Source: Bacteroidales bacterium (GTDB lineage Bacteria; Bacteroidota; Bacteroidia; Bacteroidales; SM23-62). From it: 64,000 bases of DNA. The stretch is from assembly GCA_016783865.1 (NCBI GenBank), contig JADHVS010000001.1, positions 1 through 64,000 of the forward strand, written 5' to 3'. The notes under the pieces were generated by a model. That model did no database searches and was not told the origin of the DNA. It saw only the letters and a program-made list of their open reading frames with translations. The position numbers and the translations under genes are program-made. This document shows positions 27,517 through 36,904 of the stretch, in pieces (the stretch's first letter is position 1; every line of letters starts with the position of its first letter).

Positions 27517-29238
27517 ATGAAATCAGATAAAACAATCTTTGTTGTAATGCTTCTTTTCATCCTGGTTCCCGGGCAGTCAAATATAACCCATTGCCAGTCA
27601 TCCTTCCCAAACAAGGTTAATATTGACGTAAACCTCGACGCAAAAAAAGGTCCATTGAATCCGGTATGGGCATGGTTCGGGCATGATGAACCTAACTATA
27701 CCTATATGAAAGACGGGAAAAAACTCCTGTCAGAAATCTCGGACGCTTTTCCTGTTCCTGCTTTTGTACGCACGCATAACCTGCTTAATACAGGAGATGG
27801 AACAGCTGCCCTGAAATGGGGTTCAACCAATGTCTATACAGAGGATGAAGACGGCAATCCGGTGTACGACTGGAGGGTGATCGACAGGATATTCGATACC
27901 TACATAGAAACAGGTATTAAACCACTTGTTGAGATCGGGTTTATGCCTGAAGCACTTTCGGCAAACCCGCAACCTTACAGGCATTCATGGGATCCCGGCG
28001 ACCCCTATGGTAACATTTATACCGGATGGGCCTATCCCCCGAAAGATTATGAGAAATGGGCGGAACTTGTGTACCGGTGGGTTTCTCATTCTGTCGAACG
28101 ATATGGAGCCGGGGAAGTATCCACCTGGTACTGGGAGCTCTGGAATGAACCAAATATAGGTTACTGGCAGGGTACAACGGAAGAATACATCAAACTGTAT
28201 GATTATACAGCAGACGCAGTAAAAAGGGCATTACCGGAGGCTGTCTTTGGAGGCCCTCATGTCACGGGTCCAAGCTGGGAAGTATCTGAAACTTTCTTAC
28301 GTGAATTTCTTGACCACTGCCTTACCGGGACAAATTATGTCACCGGCGAGCAGGGATCACCACTCGATTTCATTGCCTTCCATGCAAAGGGCTCACCGAA
28401 GATAGTCGAAGACCGGGTGCGTATGGACCTGGGCAGGCAATTACGTGATATTTCAGATGGTTTTGAAATCGTTGCTTCTTATCCTGCATTGAAGCATCTT
28501 CCCATTATAATCGGTGAATCGGATCCGGAAGGATGTGCCGCCTGTCCAATGGAGCATTATCCCCACAATGCTTACCGGAACGGGACCATGTATTCGAGTT
28601 ATACGGCAGCCGCTTTCGCCCGCAAACTGGACCTGGCGGAATATTATGGAGTGAATTTCCTTGGAGCAGTAACCTGGGCATTTGAATTCGAGGACCAGCC
28701 ATGGTTTAACGGATTTCGTGACCTGGCAACCAATGGCGTGGATAAACCTGTACTGAATGTATTCAGGATGTTCGGGATGATGCAGGGACAGAGGGTGGAA
28801 GTCAGCTGCAACAGGGCCTATGACCTATTTACAATCCGGGATTCAAGCGTAAGGGGAGACCAGCCTGATATTGGTGCACTGGCTGCAAAAGGGGAACATT
28901 CGGCTACAATAATGGTATGGAATTACCATGATGATAATATTCTGCTACCTGAAACTCCTGTCACAATAGGCATCAGTGGCGTTCCTGAAGGAAGTGTCAT
29001 GCTCAGGCATTACCGGATCGACCAGGATCACAGCAATGCCTATGAACGATGGAAGAATATGGGATCCCCGCAGGATCCGACAAGCGAACAGTACCGGGAA
29101 CTTGAGAAGGCCGGCCAACTGCAAATGATGGATTCCCCGCAGTGGCTGACAGTTAAGGATGGAATGCTTGGTATACACATGGACTTGCCCGGGCAGGGTG
29201 TTTCGTTACTTGAATTCATCTGGCACACCGGGTATTAA
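27517..29238 (+). CDS. GH39-like glycosidase
   Basis: A 573-residue secreted enzyme (signal peptide to about residue 27). The barrel resembles GH39 beta-xylosidases and related clan GH-A enzymes: WAWFGHDEPNYTYM at the start, the acid/base Glu211 in WYWELWNEPN and the candidate nucleophile Glu334 in IIIGESDPEG. A C-terminal beta-sandwich (about 430-573) follows. In a pectin context, family members can act on side chains such as beta-xylosides or alpha-L-arabinosides, so the substrate is open. It converges with the DUF4861 gene and overlaps it by 33 bp at the 3' ends. Confidence 0.85.
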   Translation: MKSDKTIFVVMLLFILVPGQSNITHCQSSFPNKVNIDVNLDAKKGPLNPVWAWFGHDEPNYTYMKDGKKLLSEISDAFPVPAFVRTHNLLNTGDGTAALKWGSTNVYTEDEDGNPVYDWRVIDRIFDTYIETGIKPLVEIGFMPEALSANPQPYRHSWDPGDPYGNIYTGWAYPPKDYEKWAELVYRWVSHSVERYGAGEVSTWYWELWNEPNIGYWQGTTEEYIKLYDYTADAVKRALPEAVFGGPHVTGPSWEVSETFLREFLDHCLTGTNYVTGEQGSPLDFIAFHAKGSPKIVEDRVRMDLGRQLRDISDGFEIVASYPALKHLPIIIGESDPEGCAACPMEHYPHNAYRNGTMYSSYTAAAFARKLDLAEYYGVNFLGAVTWAFEFEDQPWFNGFRDLATNGVDKPVLNVFRMFGMMQGQRVEVSCNRAYDLFTIRDSSVRGDQPDIGALAAKGEHSATIMVWNYHDDNILLPETPVTIGISGVPEGSVMLRHYRIDQDHSNAYERWKNMGSPQDPTSEQYRELEKAGQLQMMDSPQWLTVKDGMLGIHMDLPGQGVSLLEFIWHTGY

Positions 29239-30090
29239 AATTTCAGATACATGTGACAAGAAATCTTCCAGTGTGTTTATTTCCTTTCCCTTCCCGCATG
29301 CTGAAGTTATCCATGTTTCAAGTGATTTGGCTGGCTTCGAAATAATCAGGTACTGGGTACTGTCATCCAGATTCCCCTCAAAGTCACCTGGGTCAAAGAT
29401 TATGGCTGCACCCAGTTCAACACTTTCAACAGCGACATCCTCGGGGTGCAATCCCCAGGTAGCTATATAATTGTCCCCTTTTGAAACTTTCTGTCCATTG
29501 TGATAATTGATGCCAGTAACAAACTGTACCGGGTCACCGCCAGGCACCATTGCTTCCACTTTTGCTTCACGTTTGCCGGAATAAACCGTCACCCGAACAA
29601 TTACATCAACTATACCATCCTTGTAAGGAATCCCTTCTGAGCGCATCTCCATATAAGAGGATGAACCTTCTTTGCTCACCGCGGCATATCGATTTGTTAC
29701 CGGGTCAAGTGGAACGACTTTTTCACCATCCCAGAGCCGCACACCTCCAAGTCCAACCGTGGTCCCTGCTTTGTAATAATCCGCTCCCCATCCATTTTGC
29801 TGTTGTTCAGGAGTGGGATACCAGCGTGCCTCCAATAGTTCCAGTCCCGGCCTGGACTTGGAATAAACATCAATAGCAGCTTTCTTATCAAAGTAGATGC
29901 GCAAGCTCATCCACTCATTCTCGATGGCAGGTCCATGATGACCCAGCTCACTGAATAAATCTCCGGTTTCAGAAGAGATCTCTGTTAAGTAAGCAGAACT
30001 GTCGGCTCTCAGGAAAAGACTTACTTCTGTCTTGTTCCGGTTTACACAACTGCAGCAGACAATGCAAAAGATAATCAGATAATACTTCAT
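29206..30090 (-). CDS. DUF4861 family lipoprotein
   Basis: A 294-residue protein with a lipoprotein signal (CIVCCSC). The body matches DUF4861, a family regularly found beside GH105 and rhamnogalacturonan lyase genes in Bacteroidota: ENEWMSLRIYFDKKAAIDVY, WGADYYKAGTTVGLGG and NYIATWGLHPED. Its fold is probably all-beta and its activity is unknown to me; a polysaccharide lyase or binding role is possible. It lies 18 bp downstream of the GH28 gene on the same strand, so the two are likely cotranscribed. Confidence 0.8.
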   Translation of the reverse strand: MKYYLIIFCIVCCSCVNRNKTEVSLFLRADSSAYLTEISSETGDLFSELGHHGPAIENEWMSLRIYFDKKAAIDVYSKSRPGLELLEARWYPTPEQQQNGWGADYYKAGTTVGLGGVRLWDGEKVVPLDPVTNRYAAVSKEGSSSYMEMRSEGIPYKDGIVDVIVRVTVYSGKREAKVEAMVPGGDPVQFVTGINYHNGQKVSKGDNYIATWGLHPEDVAVESVELGAAIIFDPGDFEGNLDDSTQYLIISKPAKSLETWITSACGKGKEINTLEDFLSHVSEILIPGVPDEFK

Positions 30091-30108
30091 AATTTAATGG
30101 TTTAGATA

Positions 30109-32070
30109 TTAATTTTGATTGTAGGATTGAAGAGAGACAGGTGACTGTTGAGCAATCAGCTTTTGTATCCGGATATTTAACTTTGATCCTGTTCCCCTGA
30201 TCAGCAGCCAGTGGTTATCAGCGTCATATTGCCAGGTATCTGCACCGAAAACCGTTTCAGGCTTTCCCTCTGTTTTTATGTAAAAAATCCAGGTATGAGA
30301 CCGCTCACCCGAGACTGACAGCCGGCCCGTTTCCTGATCATACCGGATATCTACCTGGGAGATATAGAAACCATCGCCCAGGGGTTCGAAAAATGCAAAC
30401 TCCTTTTCAATGCCAGGATGCACATACAAACGAATCGTATCTGAATACAACGTATCCCCGCTACTGAATTTTCTTACTTTACCGTTAACAACAGCAATAC
30501 CTGCCGTTTGATCTCCAGACACTAGATTTTCCAGCAACGCCGGCAAATCCAATATTTGCTGGTCCTGCTCAGTATCAGGAGGGGAGGCAGGTATTATATC
30601 AGGAAGCCGGACATTAACACAATTAACCAGTTTAATGGTATCATCACCAGGGAGAGCAAGGCTGACATTTTCCATTGTCCAGTCCTTTGCATGGCTTATT
30701 GAACCCGGTTCATCCGCTTCTATACGGATATCTTTCCATTGGACGTTCCATATTGGCTTTTCGGGAAATGCATTTACGTAAAAAGCCTGCCTGGCTTTTT
30801 TTATGGTCATATTGCTTAGCTTCAGGTTCCGGAATTCAGGTATCCCTCTTTCAGGGGGCAGCACAGGCTGAGCCATTATTTTCCAATGGTCAGGGATAGA
30901 GTCGGGCGGTATGGTCTCAGGAATTTCAGGATAGCTGTAAGCGGGGTACCAGTTCAACTCGAAATGAAAAGGAAAGTTTACCTCTTCCATCTCTATATCG
31001 TGGAACCAAATATTTTCGATAATACCACCTCTAACTTTGGCTGACTTGAACCGGATGCCCATATTGGTTCCAATAGCTTTCAGGCCGTATACCTCAATAT
31101 TCCTCATGCCGCCTGATGTCTCGCTTCCCAGTGTAATAAGCCCGTGCCCTGAACGGGTGATGCAATTGCGATACACGATGTTTTCGGACGGCCTGTTCAC
31201 ACGGAGGCCATCGTAATCCCTGCCGGCCTTGATGCATAAATTATCATCGTTGCAATCGATATCACAGTTTTCCACCAGGATGTCACTCGAGGAATCGGTA
31301 TTAATCCCGTCTGAACTGGGCCCGAAACCGCCGATATTATTCCGGATTACCACCCCGGTTACATGCACCCTGTTACAATAGGTCATTGAGATGGTCCAGA
31401 ATCCTGAACGTTCAACAGTAAAATCCTTCAGCGATATATCTTCTGATCCGAAAACAGCCAGCGCACGTACCCTCTTACAGTCATAATCCACAGCCCAGCG
31501 GAGCCCCCGGTCAATATAATCCTTGTACATCCCCCCGCTCCGGGGAGGGTCTCCCCAGAATTTATCCCACCAGTACTTTCCATTGCCGTCAATAATTCCT
31601 TTGCCACTGATGCGGACATTTTTCTGCTCATAGATATTGATCAGGGCAGCGGGCCAGTACATTTCAATTCCGGCAATCCTCGTCCAGATGTCAGGGTATT
31701 CCTTTTCGTCCTGGATGGCCCGGATCACTACTCCCTCATCAACCCGAAGATCCACATTTGATTTCAGGAATATGGCCCCGGAAAGATATACTCCTTCCGG
31801 AAATGTTACCACCCCGCCACCTGCCTCTGCAGCTGCATCAATGGCTCCCTGGATAGCCCTCGTATCAAGCACTTCACCGTCACCGACGGCGCCAAAATCC
31901 ACAACACTGAAAGTACGGTCCGGGATCCTGGCAAAGGAAGGATCATAAAAAATGGACTCAAGCCTTTTAACGAGGCCGCTCTTTCTTTCTGCTTCACATG
32001 CAGACAGGATTAACAGGATCAAAATCCCTCTAAAAGTGCATAGAGCAATTCTAATAAAACGATTTTTCAT
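30109..32070 (-). CDS. GH28 polygalacturonase
   Basis: A 653-residue secreted enzyme with a lipoprotein-like signal (LILSAC). The right-handed beta-helix (about 45-470) starts FSVVDFGAVGDGEVLDTRAI. The four GH28 motifs are present: NTD with Asp259 (GINTDSSSDI), the Asp pair in CNDDNLCIKAG, GHG in RSGHGLITLGSE, and RxK in IRFKSAKVRGG. A C-terminal extension of about 150 residues (from about 500) is all-beta and unassigned. It would hydrolyse alpha-1,4-galacturonan or rhamnogalacturonan. It is divergent from the truncated rhamnosidase gene, with 127 bp between them for both promoters. Confidence 0.95.
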   Translation of the reverse strand: MKNRFIRIALCTFRGILILLILSACEAERKSGLVKRLESIFYDPSFARIPDRTFSVVDFGAVGDGEVLDTRAIQGAIDAAAEAGGGVVTFPEGVYLSGAIFLKSNVDLRVDEGVVIRAIQDEKEYPDIWTRIAGIEMYWPAALINIYEQKNVRISGKGIIDGNGKYWWDKFWGDPPRSGGMYKDYIDRGLRWAVDYDCKRVRALAVFGSEDISLKDFTVERSGFWTISMTYCNRVHVTGVVIRNNIGGFGPSSDGINTDSSSDILVENCDIDCNDDNLCIKAGRDYDGLRVNRPSENIVYRNCITRSGHGLITLGSETSGGMRNIEVYGLKAIGTNMGIRFKSAKVRGGIIENIWFHDIEMEEVNFPFHFELNWYPAYSYPEIPETIPPDSIPDHWKIMAQPVLPPERGIPEFRNLKLSNMTIKKARQAFYVNAFPEKPIWNVQWKDIRIEADEPGSISHAKDWTMENVSLALPGDDTIKLVNCVNVRLPDIIPASPPDTEQDQQILDLPALLENLVSGDQTAGIAVVNGKVRKFSSGDTLYSDTIRLYVHPGIEKEFAFFEPLGDGFYISQVDIRYDQETGRLSVSGERSHTWIFYIKTEGKPETVFGADTWQYDADNHWLLIRGTGSKLNIRIQKLIAQQSPVSLQSYNQN

Positions 32071-32197
32071 AATATATTACCGTTACTATATCTGGAGTGT
32101 TAGATTGTACTACAAATTTCGTAATTTGTTAACAGTATTAATTCATAATTCCTATTAATTTTAAAAAAGCTTCATTTCAACCGAATAAAACCTGGTT

Positions 32198-33469
32198 ATG
32201 AAAAAAATTATCATCCCGCTTGGACTATCACTCATGCTTTGTATGCTTGCAGGGTCCCGTTCAAAAAATCCGGATAAGGCCTCTCCCTGGCCTGAAATAA
32301 CTAAAGAGACCAAACCATGGACCCGATGGTGGTGGCTGGGATCTGCAGTTGACAAAGAAAATATCACCTCCCTGATGGAAGAATATGCTAAGGCAGGTTT
32401 CGGGGGTGTGGAAATTACCCTGATATACGGAGTAAAGGGGTGTGAAGACCAGTACCTTGAATTTCTGTCTCCGGCCTGGATGGATATGTTAAATACCTGC
32501 GTTTTGGAAGCAGAACACGTAGTAATGGGTGTTGATATGAACCTGGGGACGGGCTGGCCCATTGGCGGACCTCAAATAACACCGGAACACGCAGCAAGCA
32601 GACTGATCCTGCAGAAATATGAAATCTCCGGGAATGAATCCCTTGAAGCTAAAATAATACCTGAGGATCCCCGCCAGGTTGAACTTGGAGTAAACCTGGA
32701 AGCATTAATGGCTTATTCGGAAGATGGGAAGAGCCTTGATCTTACCGGTCGTGTCGGAGAAGACGGTACACTGGACTGGATACCTGAAAAAGGGATGTGG
32801 AATCTTTACGCAGCATTCTGCGGTAAAACACGGCAGAGGGTGAAAAGGGCTGCACCGGGTGGTGAAGGATATACGATGGATCATTTGTCTGAAACCGCCC
32901 TGGGAACTTACCTGGAGAGGTTTGATCAGGCATTTACTACACCCACAGGTGTACGGTCATTTTTTAACGATAGTTATGAAGTGTACAATGCGAGCTGGTC
33001 ACCTGGTTTTCTTGAGGAATTTTCTGAAAGAAGGGGTTATGACCTGAGTAAGTACCTGAAGCATCTTGCCGGTGAAGGTGATACCAACGAAATTGCCCGT
33101 GTGAAATCCGACTACAGGCAGACCATGTCGGAAATGCTGCTTGAACACTTTACTGTTCCCTGGACTGAATGGTCTCACAAACACCAGAGCCTTACGCGTA
33201 ACCAGGCACACGGATCCCCCGGGAACCTGATCGACCTCTATGCTGCAGTGGATATACCCGAATGCGAAATATTCGGCCACAGAACCTTTGATATCCCCGG
33301 CCTTCCGGTTAATGATGATGATTCCCGCAACGTAGAACCGAATCCGATGATGCTTAAACTGGCTACATCGGCGGCTCATATTATGAATAAACCACTCATT
33401 TCGAATGAAACATTTACCTGGCTGGCGGAACAAATGAATAATGGTTGGCCAGGAGCCCTCCCGGATTAG
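32198..33469 (+). pseudogene. Alpha-L-rhamnosidase (GH106-like), C-terminally truncated
   Basis: The open frame has 423 codons with a signal peptide and a GH106 N-terminal barrel: KPWTRWWWLGSAVDKENI, AGFGGVEIT, MNLGTGWPIGGPQI, FFNDSYEV, RNQAHGSPGNLIDLYA and SNETFTWLAE. GH106 enzymes normally exceed 900 residues. Here the sequence leaves the family right after SNETFTWLAEQ and stops 13 codons later (GWPGALPD), 38 bp before the end of the convergent dehydratase gene. Half or more of the enzyme, including domains needed for catalysis, has been lost, so activity is doubtful. It would have removed rhamnose from rhamnogalacturonan. Confidence 0.82.
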
Positions 33470-33506
33470 CAGGATCACCCATTTACCACTTCTCATTATC
33501 CAGACC

Positions 33507-34763
33507 TTAATCGTCCAGCCTACTCACCTGATATTCAGCCGATTGCAGCCATTCTTCATGGAAGGACACGCCCCAGCCCGGTCCGGGAGGCAGACTGATT
33601 TTGCCATCCTTGAGTTCCGGATGCGGTGAATATAACGCTTTGGCCGTTTTATTGATACCCTCGTCCCATTCAATGGAATACTCCAGGTATTTCCCCGGAT
33701 TGGAAATGGCTTGCATCATATGCAACGTATAGATCAGCACATTGCAATGATTAGCCGAATGTGGGATGCAGGGTAATCCCGACTCCTCAGCCATCCTGGC
33801 CACCCTTAATGTCCGGGCGATTCCTCCCATGTATAATATATCCGGCTGCACAATATCCACAGTGTTAATTTGGATCATCCTCCTCCACTGGGCCAGGTCA
33901 TTATCCTGTTCCCCTCCGGATACATCCATATCCAATTCAGCCGTCACTTCGGCTGTCCATTCCAGCTCCCAGTAAGGACATGGCTCTTCAAACTGTCTGA
34001 TACCATATTCTTCAGCCAGTCTTCCCACTTCAATGGCCTTGTCAGGTGTATAACAACTATTGCCGTCCATGAGAAGGTCACATGAACCTGCCAGCTCTGA
34101 GCCAACTGTCTTGATGATCTCTTCAGTCCTCCCCGGCCAGGCATCCTCGTTGTGACCAACAGATGTTCCCACCCTGAATTTAAATGCACCGATCCCCTTC
34201 TCATCCCTGAGCTTCAGGAACCGCGCGACTTCATCGGCCGGTTTGATCGACCTGCTCATCGAAGAGCCATAAACAGCCACCGGATCGGGACTTCCTCCCA
34301 ATAATTCACAAACCGGTTTACCTTTAATCTTACCATACAGATCCCAGATGGCCGTTTCCACACCACCCAGGGCCCTGCATACAAATGACCACGGATACTT
34401 CATATTCCCTTCAATGCTGTTGTCCACAATCTGATCAATGTTAGCCAGATCTTGTCCCAGAACATGTTGGGCAATATGCCTATGGAGAACAGTAGCAGCT
34501 ATATCAGAACTGTAAGTAGAAATCTGTCCCCAACCTGTCTCTCCGCTATCAGTCGTGATTTTCACTACGGCCACTTCAGGCCTGGCAAAGGTTTCGATTC
34601 GGATAATTTTCATCCCCGGGTTGAGGATTGAAGGTTCTTCCTTACCAAAATTTTTCAACTGGTGATCAAACAGCTGTTTTTCCTTCCCTGCTAATTCTCC
34701 TGGCAACAGATTGATCATCGCCAAAGTAGACAATGTTCCCTTAACAAAATTTCTTCTCTTCAT
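33507..34763 (-). CDS. Enolase-superfamily sugar acid dehydratase (mandelate racemase type)
   Basis: A 418-residue protein. The N-terminus MKRRNFVKGTLSTLAMINLL is a Tat-like signal, unusual for this mostly cytoplasmic family. The capping domain and barrel are complete: metal ligands in LLMDGNSCY (Asp), QFEEPC (Glu) and SGGEQDN (Glu); the KxR motif in AFKFRVG; and the Asp/His dyad of the mandelate racemase subgroup (VQPDILYMGG and CIPHSANH). It probably dehydrates an acid sugar such as a galacturonate- or rhamnose-derived aldonate, which fits the pectin genes next to it. The exact substrate cannot be assigned. Confidence 0.87.
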   Translation of the reverse strand: MKRRNFVKGTLSTLAMINLLPGELAGKEKQLFDHQLKNFGKEEPSILNPGMKIIRIETFARPEVAVVKITTDSGETGWGQISTYSSDIAATVLHRHIAQHVLGQDLANIDQIVDNSIEGNMKYPWSFVCRALGGVETAIWDLYGKIKGKPVCELLGGSPDPVAVYGSSMSRSIKPADEVARFLKLRDEKGIGAFKFRVGTSVGHNEDAWPGRTEEIIKTVGSELAGSCDLLMDGNSCYTPDKAIEVGRLAEEYGIRQFEEPCPYWELEWTAEVTAELDMDVSGGEQDNDLAQWRRMIQINTVDIVQPDILYMGGIARTLRVARMAEESGLPCIPHSANHCNVLIYTLHMMQAISNPGKYLEYSIEWDEGINKTAKALYSPHPELKDGKISLPPGPGWGVSFHEEWLQSAEYQVSRLDD

Positions 34764-34778
34764 TATAATGTGCTTTAA

Positions 34779-34960
34779 TTGAAACTCCTCGCCCCGGTTA
34801 TCGGGGAGAAACGAGTTTCTGAGTTCGGCGAATTGACTCTCCTCGCAGCAAGCTGCGAGGAATCATCGATCCTTTATATAAATTTTTAATTGCGCTCGCT
34901 AACCCCGCAGCAAGCTACGGCCAATGCGCTCGCAGGATTCAATGCGCTCGCAGGATTCAG
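34779..34960 (+). repeat. Composite dispersed repeat (two nested copies)
   Basis: A partial copy (hairpin ccccg-gttat-cgggg, then acgagtttctgagttcggcg) runs directly into a full copy starting ttgactctcctcgcagcaag. The tail aatgcgctcgcaggattca occurs twice in a row (34923-34958). The second hairpin is cut short (ctacgg then ccaatgcg). No gene lies in 34764-35112. Confidence 0.9.
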
Positions 34961-35112
34961 ATGACAACAATGCTATCAATTTAGTTATTAAATAAAAGTG
35001 ATCAAACAAAATTGGCATTAAACCTCAACTTTATTGATCCGGCAGTAGCAAATTATGATATTATTGTAACTTCGTGTATCATCAACATCACAACAATCAA
35101 AAACTAACTAAC

Positions 35113-36129
35113 ATGAAAAAACTGATTTTAGCATTGCTAAGCTTCTTATTGTTTCTTCCCGGATTTTCACAGGAGGGGAAAATCAACACAGAGAATTTCG
35201 GAAAACAAATGGAAGGATATGTCATCAAATCCAACGGTAAGAAAATGACAGGAAATTTTCTTTATGCCCACCCTGTTGAGATGTCAAAAGAGGTATTGTT
35301 TAACGGAACTATTTATAAACCTGACCAACTTAAGGAATTTTTCGTGGACGGGAACAACTGGATTTCGGTAACAGAGAAAAATGATCAGATGTTTGCCGTG
35401 TGTACACGGTATGGCCCGATCACCGCTTACAAGACATTTTCTTATCCGGAAGGGGTGGAATATGGCAATGAAAGCACTCCCTGGGAAGATGTTCTTTACC
35501 AGAGAAAACTCGACGAGGAAAGGGTTGCTGTGGCCGGTTTTCTATTAGGATTTAAAAATAAAATGAGTGAATATGTCAGTGATTATCCGGAAATGGCCAA
35601 AAAGATCGAAAATAAGGAGAAAGGTTACGGAGCGATGAACCATTATAATATAGTCGACGAATACAATGCCTGGTACATAGAGCAACATCCCGAATATGCC
35701 ACGGCGGCAAGTTCAGAGGAAGGCGGTGTAACTATCCCCGAAGGTGCCGTAACAGTTGATATTCCTGAAGGTCTTTATGGCAAATGGCACCATGAGGATT
35801 ATACTTTTACAATTGAAAAAGGAATAATAAAGTTTGATTACGATGTGGGTGGAGGCCAGACTGTCAATACAGTCTATTTAATCCAGGAATACGATGAAAA
35901 ATATGGATTTATCTGCGGGGAGCTGATCGATTATATGTCATTCGGTTTTGATGCCATGGAAGGCTTCACGGATCATTGCGGGTTCCTGTATTTCACCGAA
36001 CTAACCGATAATACTGTATTGATATATTTCCAGGGACATGGTGTGCTGGCCAATGCGGATAAATACGTCCTGCATCAGGAACCTGATGATTTTAAATTTC
36101 TGGCGAATTCCTATTCCAGAGTAGAATAA
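35113..36129 (+). CDS. Secreted hypothetical protein (338 aa)
   Basis: ATG 35113 gives a textbook signal peptide (MKKLILALLSFLLFLPGFSQ); an upstream frame start at 35074 lacks one. The first half (about 25-150) has GYVIKSNGKKMTGNF and FFVDGNNWISV, like the beta-rich domain of Bacteroidota proteins that follow surface or envelope changes; the second half (about 205-335) has a lipocalin-like ring of strands starting GLYGKWHHEDYTFTIE. No family was recognised with confidence. It stands alone after a dispersed repeat. Confidence 0.8.
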   Translation: MKKLILALLSFLLFLPGFSQEGKINTENFGKQMEGYVIKSNGKKMTGNFLYAHPVEMSKEVLFNGTIYKPDQLKEFFVDGNNWISVTEKNDQMFAVCTRYGPITAYKTFSYPEGVEYGNESTPWEDVLYQRKLDEERVAVAGFLLGFKNKMSEYVSDYPEMAKKIENKEKGYGAMNHYNIVDEYNAWYIEQHPEYATAASSEEGGVTIPEGAVTVDIPEGLYGKWHHEDYTFTIEKGIIKFDYDVGGGQTVNTVYLIQEYDEKYGFICGELIDYMSFGFDAMEGFTDHCGFLYFTELTDNTVLIYFQGHGVLANADKYVLHQEPDDFKFLANSYSRVE

Positions 36130-36133
36130 GCAC

Positions 36134-36274
36134 GGGAGGCTGTCTCATAAGTCATAAAATTTATGCTTATTGTCATTCTGAATTTATTTCAGAATCTAAT
36201 TATCAGATAGTTATAGATCCTGATCCGCCAGCGGGCGGACCAGGATGACTCATTATTTCCTTTTGAGATGGCCC
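36134..36274. mobile_element. MITE-like repeat with terminal inverted repeats
   Basis: The ends gggaggctgtctcataa and ttttgagatggccc are imperfect inverted repeats of a type found at the ends of some insertion sequences. Inside are two nested palindromes: attctgaatttatttcagaat and gatcctgatcc..ggaccaggat. No coding capacity. Target duplication was not evident. Confidence 0.55.
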
Positions 36275-36280
36275 AATATT

Positions 36281-36784
36281 TTATAATTCCTTCGTGTATT
36301 TCATCTGCTCAATCCCGGTAATACCTGAAAGGGCATAGAGCATATCTGCATCCAGTCTGCCTTTGATCGAAACCATGACATTTTCCTCACCTCCCACAAT
36401 GATCACCAGGTCGCGGATACAATCACCCTTTTTTCTTCCCAGGATGAGTACGTCCTGATCCTCTTCATGGACGGTCAGCATCATCACATATTCAGAATTT
36501 TTTTCGTCGAAATTTATTTCGTCAACAAAATTCACACGCTCATTGATCGCGTCATTTTCTACTACCAGCAGTTTAATAGATTTGATTGACCTGAGAAGAA
36601 CCTCTTCTTCGTATTCCAGATCACCCAGGCTGGCGGCCAGGCGGCAGAGAAATCCGGGAATGTACATGGATATCACTTCAGATTCTCCCTGATAAGTATA
36701 ATAGAGGCGATTGATGTCGCCCGATTGCGCAAATATTCCTGCCCCAAATGCAAGAACAATAATGGATAGAATTGCTTTTTTCAT
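36281..36784 (-). CDS. DUF4252 family protein
   Basis: A 167-residue secreted protein. ATG 36784 gives the signal peptide MKKAILSIIVLAFGAGIFAQ. The remainder matches the DUF4252 pattern: an alpha/beta domain with EVISMYIPGFLCRLAA, EEEVLLRSIKSIKLLVVEND and a C-terminal DLVIIVGGEENVMVSIKG. Function is unknown; such genes in Bacteroidota often sit beside sigma-factor/anti-sigma pairs, which are absent here. It is divergent from another small secreted protein gene with 120 bp between them. Confidence 0.8.
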   Translation of the reverse strand: MKKAILSIIVLAFGAGIFAQSGDINRLYYTYQGESEVISMYIPGFLCRLAASLGDLEYEEEVLLRSIKSIKLLVVENDAINERVNFVDEINFDEKNSEYVMMLTVHEEDQDVLILGRKKGDCIRDLVIIVGGEENVMVSIKGRLDADMLYALSGITGIEQMKYTKEL

Positions 36785-36904
36785 GTCTTTAAGATGTTTA
36801 CTGCATATAAGACGAGTCTGGACGGATATCGTTACAGGATAACCGATTTTTTTTTCAGGCACAAGATTTGCATTCAGACCAGACAGACAATTAACCAAAA
36901 TGCC

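Noticed and set aside
30462..30480. Another tRNA tail (tatccccgctactga) inside the GH28 gene
   Set aside because: It is within an intact conserved coding frame, lacks the flanking motif and hairpin, and is explained by chance.
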